Assembly (NCBI GenBank): GCA_035647615.1
Contig: DASRND010000009.1
Coordinates: 1 to 64,000, forward strand
Direction of reading: 5' to 3'
DNA: 64,000 nt
From: Bacteroidales bacterium
GTDB taxonomy: Bacteria > Bacteroidota > Bacteroidia > Bacteroidales > 4484-276
Position 1 is the stretch's first letter, and each line of letters opens with the position of its first letter. Of the stretch, positions 51,310 to 57,913 are shown in pieces. Position numbers and translations under genes: made by a program. Below the pieces are notes generated by a model, which saw only the letters and a program-made list of their open reading frames with translations, searched no databases and had not been told where the DNA came from.

Positions 51310-53517
51310 ATGGTAACGACCACCCGAAAGCAGTTACTCCATTTTGTTGACGGAATACTCAACAGCTATTCGCAGGTATTCTTCAGCAAAAACAAAATCT
51401 TTGCTGTCATCCTGGTGATCGTTACCTTTTTTGACTGGCATGCCGGGCTAGGTGGCTTGCTGGCCGTGCTGATCGCTAACGTTGCTGCGCAGCTCATTGG
51501 CTTCAACCGTTTTGGAATCAGCCAGGGTTATTATGGTTTTAATGCTTTGCTCGTTGGTTTGGGATTAGGCATTTATTACCAGCCCGGCCTGGCTTTTTTT
51601 GTACTACTATTTTTTGCGGCCTTGTTCACGCTTTTCATCACTATCTGGCTCGAAAATTACTTTGGCAAATATGGCTTACCTTATCTGGCGTGGCCTTTCC
51701 TTTTGGCCATCTGGACGGTGAGCCTGGCGGCGCGGCAGTTTACCGAACTGCAGATGAGCGAACGCGGCCTCTACATTCTCAATGAGATGTACGATTACGG
51801 CGGGCCGCTGCTGGTTGACATTTATCATTACATCAACAATCTACCTATTCATCCTGCCTTGCTGATGTATTTCCAGTCGCTTGGAGCAATATTTTTTCAG
51901 CACCATTTGCTGGCCGGCATCCTCATCGCCATCGGCCTGATCATCTATTCGCGGATCGCCTTTCTGCTCTCGGTTACAGGATTTTTCTCTGCCTATTTTT
52001 ATTATCTTTTTATCGGTGCCAACCTTGGCGAGCTAAGCTATTTTTACATCGGTTTCAACTATATCCTGACGGCCATTGCCATCGGCGGATTTTTTATCAT
52101 CCCGTCGCGGTGGTCGTTTTTGTGGGTACTGCTGCTCACGCCCATCATCTCTATCATTATCACCTCAACGTCTACTTTATTTCAAAATCTACACCTGAGT
52201 ATTTTTTCGCTGGCTTTTAATGTGGTGGTGGTCTTGTTTATTTATGTGATGAAATTCAGACAGCATCATAACAAAAAACCGGAGCTGGTGGTGGTGCAGC
52301 AATTTTCACCTGAGAAAAACCTTTACACGCAGCATAATTATGCCAGTCGTTTTGATCTTGCAGCACAGCAAACCCCAATAGTCCTGCCTTTTTATGGCGA
52401 GTGGACGGTGACGCAGGGACATCAGGGCGAACTCACCCACCAGCAGGCATGGCGCCATGCCTGGGATTTTGAAATCACCGATGAGCAGGGAAAAACTTTC
52501 TCCGGCACCGGCAATCGTCCCGAAGATTATTATTCTTTCAACCAATCGGTGATAGCGCCTGCCGACGGCGTGGTGCAGGAAATCCTCGACGGCATCGACG
52601 ACAATGCCATCGGGAAGGTAAATCTGGAGCAAAACTGGGGCAACACCATCATCATCTGGCATGCCGAAAAACTTTACAGTAAAATAAGCCATCTGCGTAA
52701 AGGCAGCTTCGCGGTAAACAAAGGTGACGTGATAAAGCGTGGCGCTTTGCTTGCCAAAGTAGGCAACTCTGGTCGCTCACCGGAACCACACATCCATTTC
52801 CAATTACAGGAAAATCCTTACATCGGCTCCCATACGCACGATTATCCCATCGCCAAATACATTGTGAAAACGGAAAAGGCACATCAATTAAAAACTTTCG
52901 ATCGTCCGATAAATGGCGACACCGTTAACGGCATCACACGCAATAACTCTCTTTTTGACGCCTTCAATTTTGTACCGGGACAAACCATCACTTTTGCCTG
53001 GTCGCAAAATGAGCAACCCGAACAAAGTGTAAGCTGGGAAGTAAAAAGCGATCTTTATAACCAGACCTACTTGCAATGCATCCAGAGTGGCGCCAAGGCC
53101 TGGTTCAAAAATGACGGAACTTTGTTTTATTTCACCCATTTTTCCGGCGACGACACTTCGCTGCTTTACTATTTTTATCTCGGCTGTTATAAAGTTGCGT
53201 TGGGCTATTACGACCACCTGCAACTCACCGATCAGTTTCCGCTGGCTGTATTCAAAAACAGCTTTATCAGGTTTTGGCAGGACTTTGTGGCGCCCTTTCA
53301 CATCTTTATGCACGCCGATTTCGAGATGAGATATGTTGATTTTAAAGATGACCTCTCCGGCAGCAAAATACGAATGGCTTCGGAGGCCCGGCTGCATTAC
53401 GGCGGCAAATCAGGTCGTCGGATGAATTTTGAAATCATTGTGAATCACAACAGAATCGAGAAATTTGGGATGAAAAGCCCAAAAATCACCCTCAACGCTA
53501 CCGAAACAGAATCATGA
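51310..53517 (+). CDS. Urea-transporter-like membrane domain fused to an M23 (LytM-type) peptidase domain
   Basis: A 735-residue protein. Residues about 10-315 are a urea transporter (UT) type channel with ten or so helices in two inverted halves (GGLLAVLIANVAAQLIG, GYYGFNALLVGLGLG, and IGFNYILTAIAIGGFFIIPS in the second half). Residues about 350-515 are an M23 peptidase with conserved HAWDFEI (H383...D386), a central DGVVQEILDG strand, and P-H494-I-H496-FQL. The His-to-Asp spacing is two residues rather than the usual three, so the zinc site may be altered. The C-terminal 220 residues are unassigned. It lies 97 bases after the PLP gene and overlaps the next by four. The channel substrate need not be urea. 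Confidence 0.8.
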   Translation: MVTTTRKQLLHFVDGILNSYSQVFFSKNKIFAVILVIVTFFDWHAGLGGLLAVLIANVAAQLIGFNRFGISQGYYGFNALLVGLGLGIYYQPGLAFFVLLFFAALFTLFITIWLENYFGKYGLPYLAWPFLLAIWTVSLAARQFTELQMSERGLYILNEMYDYGGPLLVDIYHYINNLPIHPALLMYFQSLGAIFFQHHLLAGILIAIGLIIYSRIAFLLSVTGFFSAYFYYLFIGANLGELSYFYIGFNYILTAIAIGGFFIIPSRWSFLWVLLLTPIISIIITSTSTLFQNLHLSIFSLAFNVVVVLFIYVMKFRQHHNKKPELVVVQQFSPEKNLYTQHNYASRFDLAAQQTPIVLPFYGEWTVTQGHQGELTHQQAWRHAWDFEITDEQGKTFSGTGNRPEDYYSFNQSVIAPADGVVQEILDGIDDNAIGKVNLEQNWGNTIIIWHAEKLYSKISHLRKGSFAVNKGDVIKRGALLAKVGNSGRSPEPHIHFQLQENPYIGSHTHDYPIAKYIVKTEKAHQLKTFDRPINGDTVNGITRNNSLFDAFNFVPGQTITFAWSQNEQPEQSVSWEVKSDLYNQTYLQCIQSGAKAWFKNDGTLFYFTHFSGDDTSLLYYFYLGCYKVALGYYDHLQLTDQFPLAVFKNSFIRFWQDFVAPFHIFMHADFEMRYVDFKDDLSGSKIRMASEARLHYGGKSGRRMNFEIIVNHNRIEKFGMKSPKITLNATETES

Positions 53518-54872
53518 AAATGCAGTCAGTTTTAAAAAAATTCTTCGGTCTGTGTGGCATCCTGCTGTTGTGGGGACTGTTGATTTTTCCGGCACTGGTT
53601 TCGGGGCAGCAGGTGCAAAATGCCGACAGTTTGACGTATGCGTTGTATCAGCAGCAGCAGTGGGATGAACTTATCCGGACAGGCACCGATGCAATTCGGG
53701 CAGGCGTCGATCATTTTTACATGCAAATGCGTGTGGGTATTGCCTTTTACTCAACACAAAATTACCGCCGCTCCATTCCGTTTTTCCGTCAGGCGCGACA
53801 ACTGAATCCTATCGACGAGGCTGCCACCGAATATCTCTATTACAGCTATCTCCTTTCGGGACGCACCGCAGATGCGCGCGTTTTACTATCACAACTCACC
53901 ACCGCTCACCGCCAGCGGCTGGAATTACAAAAAGCCCCGGTCGTTGATCAACTTTACATCGAAGGAGGCCCCGGTTTTGGCGCTACCGACGATCTGCACA
54001 ATCACTACCAAAACCGTCAGCATGCCGATTCCATTTATAATCAAGCCTGGTATTACGACAATCTGCAATATTATCACGCCGGCATCAACTTCAATGTGCT
54101 GCCACAGTTACAGACTTACCACGGCGCCACCTTTATTTCGGTGGATGCAACGCAACAGGTAAATTATCAACGGAAGCCTAATCCCGATTTTCACCACACG
54201 GCTGTTCAGCAGGAATATTATGGGAACCTGCAATACACTCCATCACCGGGATGGAAGCTAACACCCGCCTGGCATCTTACCCGCACCCGTTACGATGTCA
54301 GGAATTTTCGATATGATGGCTTCCAGGGGCTTGTTCCTGATACCCTTTCATCGACGCGTCATGATAATTTGTTTTGGCTTGGCATCAGTAAAGAGTTTGG
54401 AATTTTTTCTACCGCATTGAACGGTGCTCTTGCATCGTTTGATGGCAGCAATGGCTGGCAAACCGGCGTTTTTGTAAATGTTTATCCATTGGGAAACCTA
54501 AAGCTTTTCACCCGCACGGGCCTCACTGTCTTAGGTGATGATATTAATGAAGGCCACCTGATATTTCACCAGAGTGTCGGTACACGGGTGCTGCCGAAGC
54601 TGTGGCTTGATGTTTCGGCAACCATTGGCAACCTGCGCGGTTACACCGAGCAAAATGCTTTTGTGTTGTTCAACATACCGGAGGAAGCGCGCTTTAAGGC
54701 GGAGGCATTGCTCACCTGGGTCGCCGGAAACCATTTGGAAGTTTCGTTGCGCTACCGCCTGATGCGGCGCACCAGCAATTACGTTGGCTATATTAATAAT
54801 CAGGATTACATCGTTTTGGAAAAAGATTATAATTTCAACACCTTTATCGGAGGAATAAAATGGCAATTTTGA
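53514..54872 (+). CDS. Secreted TPR protein with outer-membrane barrel-like C-terminus
   Basis: A 452-residue protein with signal peptide (about residues 1-32, ending VSGQQ). Residues about 35-130 form two to three TPRs (ALYQQQQWDELIRTG, RVGIAFYSTQNYRRSIPFFRQARQLNP, YLYYSYLLSGRTADA). Residues about 145-452 are a run of amphipathic beta strands (LYIEGGPGFGAT, YYHAGINFNVLP, LFWLGISKEFGI, LWLDVSATIGNLRG) ending GGIKWQF, as in outer-membrane barrels. The gene starts inside the stop of the UT-M23 gene (ATGA). It probably sits in the outer membrane with the TPRs in the periplasm. Second TPR gene follows. Confidence 0.7.
   Translation: MKMQSVLKKFFGLCGILLLWGLLIFPALVSGQQVQNADSLTYALYQQQQWDELIRTGTDAIRAGVDHFYMQMRVGIAFYSTQNYRRSIPFFRQARQLNPIDEAATEYLYYSYLLSGRTADARVLLSQLTTAHRQRLELQKAPVVDQLYIEGGPGFGATDDLHNHYQNRQHADSIYNQAWYYDNLQYYHAGINFNVLPQLQTYHGATFISVDATQQVNYQRKPNPDFHHTAVQQEYYGNLQYTPSPGWKLTPAWHLTRTRYDVRNFRYDGFQGLVPDTLSSTRHDNLFWLGISKEFGIFSTALNGALASFDGSNGWQTGVFVNVYPLGNLKLFTRTGLTVLGDDINEGHLIFHQSVGTRVLPKLWLDVSATIGNLRGYTEQNAFVLFNIPEEARFKAEALLTWVAGNHLEVSLRYRLMRRTSNYVGYINNQDYIVLEKDYNFNTFIGGIKWQF
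54849..54854 (+). promoter_or_regulatory. Strong ribosome-binding site (GGAGGA) setting the start of the last operon gene
   Basis: GGAGGA lies five bases before the ATG at 54860, within the previous gene's 3' end. Shine-Dalgarno sites this good are rare in this window and argue for the overlapping start at 54860 over the ATG at 54875. Confidence 0.6.
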
Positions 54873-55492
54873 AAATGAAACTAAAAATAGCAACCTTGCT
54901 TATCATAACAATGGCTTGGATTCCGCAGCTTCAGGGGCAGGATTTTAAAACCATCGAAAATGCTTTCAGCCAAAGCTATGCGCTCGAAACCAAAGGCAAT
55001 TACAGCGATGCCGTGGCACAGCTCAAATCCGTTTACGACGAAAATTCCTATGCGATAAATCTCCGTTTGGGATGGCTTTATTACATGCAGGGCAGCTTCA
55101 CCGAGTCGTCGGCGTATTATCTGCGTGCCGTAAATCTCAGCCCGTACGCCATCGAGGCGAGGCTTGGGTATGTCTATCCGCTGGCGGCGCTTGGCAACTG
55201 GGCGGTGGTAATAACCCAATACGAGAAAATATTGCAGATCGACCCCAACAACACCACCGCCAGTTACCGCCTGGGATTGATCCTATACAGCAGCGAGGAT
55301 TACCTGCAGGCACTGAAACTTTTCGAGAAAGTGGCCAACCTCTATCCGTTCGATTATGACGCCAACGTGATGTACGCATGGACAAGCCTGAAACTTGGCA
55401 AACTGCGCGAAGCCGAGGTTTTGTTCCGCAAAGTTTTGCTCATTCGCCCCGGCGACAGCTCGGCCACAGAGGGACTGCAGCTGGTAAAATAA
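54860..55492 (+). CDS. Secreted TPR protein
   Basis: A 210-residue protein with a signal peptide (about residues 6-26, ending LQGQ) after the short MAILK start. Residues 33-205 hold about five TPRs (NAFSQSYALETKGNYSDAVAQ, LRLGWLYYMQGSFTESSAYYLRA, AASYRLGLILYSSEDYLQALKLFEKV-like, YAWTSLKLGKLREAEVLFRKV). TPRs usually mediate protein assembly. It overlaps the preceding barrel/TPR gene by 13 bases and has its own strong ribosome-binding site, so the two are made together and may form one complex. Last gene of the unit; an AT-rich repeat region follows. Confidence 0.75.
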   Translation: MAILKMKLKIATLLIITMAWIPQLQGQDFKTIENAFSQSYALETKGNYSDAVAQLKSVYDENSYAINLRLGWLYYMQGSFTESSAYYLRAVNLSPYAIEARLGYVYPLAALGNWAVVITQYEKILQIDPNNTTASYRLGLILYSSEDYLQALKLFEKVANLYPFDYDANVMYAWTSLKLGKLREAEVLFRKVLLIRPGDSSATEGLQLVK

Positions 55493-55593
55493 AAAAAGAA
55501 TATCGAATCGCTGTATTTTGAAGTGAGAAAAGGTTTGTTATAGTGTCTTCATGCGATTATCGAAGCATTGGGGAATCATCCCATAGGGATTCG

Positions 55594-55694
55594 ATATGGG
55601 TAGAAAGCGCAATGCAATAAATTATTTCGTCCCACACGGGACGAGATTAGGAGCGCGCATATTTTTTCTACCCATATCATGTGCCTAAAGGCAC
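55594..55694. repeat. Inverted-repeat element with TATGGGTAGAAA ends
   Basis: ATATGGGTAGAAA (55594-55606) and TTTCTACCCATAT (55665-55677) are perfect complements over 13 bp. Between them lies a CGTCCCacaCGGGACG hairpin (55628-55643), and just outside lies GTGCCTAAAGGCAC (55681-55694). The compact structure resembles the REP-like dispersed elements of Bacteroidota. Confidence 0.75.
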
Positions 55695-55744
55695 AAAAAA
55701 ATAAGACGATAGTAAAGAAGAACAGAAATCACGATCATGTATTT

Positions 55745-55902
55745 GCCAGCGTTTTGCCCTTTGCGCCCAGCGCCTTGCTTTCTTCACTTCATTATTCGTT
55801 ATTCTTCGGTTCGATATTCAAAAAAAGTCGATGAATGGAAAAAACTTTTGTCCCCAGCGTCCAGTTCTTGGCCCTTTGCGCCACACGCCCTGCACCCTGC
55901 TC
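55745..55902 (+). repeat. Two degenerate heptanucleotide arrays near ispG
   Basis: Array A (55745-55786): GCCAGCG, TTTTGCC, CTTTGCG, CCCAGCG, CCTTGCT, TTCTTCA. Array B (55854-55902, 49 bases): CCAGCGT, CCAGTTC, TTGGCCC, TTTGCGC, CACACGC, CCTGCAC, CCTGCTC. Both are of the GC-rich subtype with a shared decamer TTCGATATTC between them (55810-55819). Confidence 0.65.
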
Positions 55903-55995
55903 TTTTCCACTTTATCAGAAAAGATGCTTTGGCATAGTTTGGATGTTACAAACCAAACAAATCTTTGCGACAGTTACACCAAAAGCTCCGCTTTG

Positions 55996-56003
55996 TAGTT
56001 TTG
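55996..56003 (+). promoter_or_regulatory. Candidate -7 element (TAGTTTTG) for ispG
   Basis: TAGTTTTG matches TAnnTTTG and lies 25 bases upstream of the ATG at 56029. A TTTG lies 28 bases before it, longer than the usual spacer. Confidence 0.4.
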
Positions 56004-56028
56004 CAGGCAGGTTTTTTTATATTTGCTA

Positions 56029-57714
56029 ATGATCAAAAATCGACAGATGAATCAGCGTTTCATGACAAGAGAGATAATGGTAGGCACGGTAGCCGTTGGC
56101 GGGAGCAATCCCGTTCGCGTGCAAAGTATGACCAACACCAGCACCATGGATACCGCCGCTTCGGTGCGACAGACCATACAGCTTTATCAGGCAGGCTGTG
56201 AGCTGGTGCGCATTACTGCGCCCGGCGTAAAAGAAGCCGCAAACCTGGCCTTGATCAAACAGGAGTTGCAAAAGCAGGGTTATAACATTCCGCTTATCGC
56301 AGATATTCATTACAGTCCCAAAGCTGCCGAAGTAGCTGCTGCCATCGTCGAAAAAGTGCGCATCAATCCGGGCAACTACACCGGTGCCGAACCGCGCAAC
56401 ATCAACTATACGCCGCAGCAATATCAGAAAGCACTCGACAAGGTGCGCCAAAAAATCAGTCCGCTCATCAAAATTTGTAAAGAACACAACACGGTCATAC
56501 GCATCGGCTCCAACCACGGCTCGTTGGGTCGTCGCATCATCCATCGATACGGCAACACCCCCGAAGGCATGGTGGAGGCTGCTTTGGAATTTGTACGGAT
56601 TTGCCGCGAGATGGATTTCCATCAAATCATCCTCTCGATGAAAGCCAGCAACGTACGCGTAATGGTTCATGCCACACGACTTTTAGTAAAAAAGATGATG
56701 GACGAAGGCATGGATTATCCGGTGCATCTGGGCGTAACCGAATCAGGCGACGGCATCGAAGGCCGCGTAAAATCGGCCGTAGGTATTGGAACATTGCTGG
56801 CCGACGGCATCGGCGACACCATCCGCGTTTCGCTTACCGAAGACCCGGTGAATGAGGTGCCGGTAGCACACAGCATTCTCAATTACCTAAAGCAGGAAAA
56901 GAAAGCATTGGTTACAGATGTTTTTAACGATTTTTTCTACGATCCGTTTAGTTATAATCCGCGGTTTTCGAAGCGATCGCAACTCAAAACTGCCATTGTG
57001 GAACCACTGGTGTTGGCAGAGGCAGGAGATTACACATGTGAAAAACCGGATATAGTAATCAATGCAAACCAATCAGCGCAAAAGCGCTGGCAACGAGTTT
57101 CTTTGGACGAAACATCAAATGATGAGGACTACAATCAACCGGTAATGGCAACCAGCCGGAAAGCGCCGGCAGTATATTCCTTCCGGAGATTTTTTGAAGA
57201 GTTGCATCAGGACGAATTGCGCATTCCGGTGATTTTGCATAAAACCTATTCCGGCGACGCAGCCGCATCAGCCATCTCTGCAGCCATCGACTTTGGGCCA
57301 CTGTTTCTCGATGGCCTCGGCGACGGAATTTGGCTTGAATCTGACGAGGAGCATCGCCAGGATTTTGTGAGCCTGGCCTATACACTTTTGCAAGCCTGCG
57401 GTGCACGCATCAGCAAAACGGAGTTTATTGCTTGTCCATCCTGCGGGCGCACCCGTTACGACATTCAGGCGTCGCTGCAAAAAGTAAAAGCTGCAACCTG
57501 CCATCTAAAAGGTCTCAAAATAGCGGTGATGGGCTGCGTCGTCAATGGGCCAGGCGAAATGGCCGACGCCGACTACGGCTATGTGGGCATGGGCGCAGGG
57601 AAAGTAGCGCTATATCGCGGTCACACGCAAGTGCAGCACGACGTACCCGAAGAGGAAGCCGTAGATGCGCTGGTAGAAATGATTAAAAAAGACGGCAGGT
57701 GGAGGGAGAAATAG
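56029..57714 (+). CDS. ispG: 4-hydroxy-3-methylbut-2-enyl diphosphate synthase, long form
   Basis: A 561-residue IspG (GcpE) from the ATG at 56029; an upstream TTG at 56023 is possible. The TIM-barrel part starts VGTVAVGGSNPVRVQSMTNT and runs to about residue 270. It is followed by an insert of about 200 residues found in plants, Chlamydiae and Bacteroidota. The C-terminal domain carries the 4Fe-4S ligands C469-P-S-C472, C503 in MGCVVNGPGE and E510. It converts the cyclic diphosphate to HMBPP in the MEP pathway and needs a reductant such as ferredoxin or flavodoxin. The insert varies between lineages and may shape the two-domain clamp. Confidence is high. Confidence 0.93.
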   Translation: MIKNRQMNQRFMTREIMVGTVAVGGSNPVRVQSMTNTSTMDTAASVRQTIQLYQAGCELVRITAPGVKEAANLALIKQELQKQGYNIPLIADIHYSPKAAEVAAAIVEKVRINPGNYTGAEPRNINYTPQQYQKALDKVRQKISPLIKICKEHNTVIRIGSNHGSLGRRIIHRYGNTPEGMVEAALEFVRICREMDFHQIILSMKASNVRVMVHATRLLVKKMMDEGMDYPVHLGVTESGDGIEGRVKSAVGIGTLLADGIGDTIRVSLTEDPVNEVPVAHSILNYLKQEKKALVTDVFNDFFYDPFSYNPRFSKRSQLKTAIVEPLVLAEAGDYTCEKPDIVINANQSAQKRWQRVSLDETSNDEDYNQPVMATSRKAPAVYSFRRFFEELHQDELRIPVILHKTYSGDAAASAISAAIDFGPLFLDGLGDGIWLESDEEHRQDFVSLAYTLLQACGARISKTEFIACPSCGRTRYDIQASLQKVKAATCHLKGLKIAVMGCVVNGPGEMADADYGYVGMGAGKVALYRGHTQVQHDVPEEEAVDALVEMIKKDGRWREK

Positions 57715-57790
57715 AAATTACAAATCACAAATAAATCATTAAAAACAAAATTCAACTCTCCCCGTTGAAGAGGTTTTTCCTGGCTCCGGA

Positions 57791-57912
57791 AATATCTCCT
57801 ACATTTGCAAGAAAACCGACAACAACCCAGACTGGCAACCTTACCCGAAATAGCGGAGATTTTGGACGTTGACGTGAAAGAATTGATAATCTCTAATAAA
57901 GAACAGAAATAG
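57791..57912 (+). pseudogene. Decayed XRE-family HTH regulator, 3' remnant upstream of mod
   Basis: Reading NISYICKKTDNNP from 57791 and then, after a frame slip, LATLPEIAEILDVDVKELI followed by ISNKEQK and stop at 57910-57912 reconstructs the C-terminal half of an XRE repressor; compare the usual SYISKIE...PTLxTLxxIAxxLDVDIKEL. The second frame ends one base before the ATG of mod, the spacing expected of an intact upstream controller. A frameshift between the two parts and loss of the N-terminal half make it non-functional. It suggests the type III operon once had its own regulator. Confidence 0.65.
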
Positions 57913-57913
57913 T

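Larger units (their letters stand above)
55493..55995. other. Repeat-rich intergenic region before ispG
   Basis: No gene is supported in these 500 bases. The region contains a TTCGATATTC decamer on each strand (55498-55507 as the complement and 55810-55819), a large inverted repeat (55594-55606 with 55665-55677) with inner hairpins, and two heptanucleotide arrays (55745-55786 and 55854-55902). The short frames here run through repeats. Confidence 0.65.

Noticed and set aside
51310..53517. Urea uptake and urease operon
   Set aside because: No urease or accessory gene is nearby, and the channel is fused to a peptidase within another operon.
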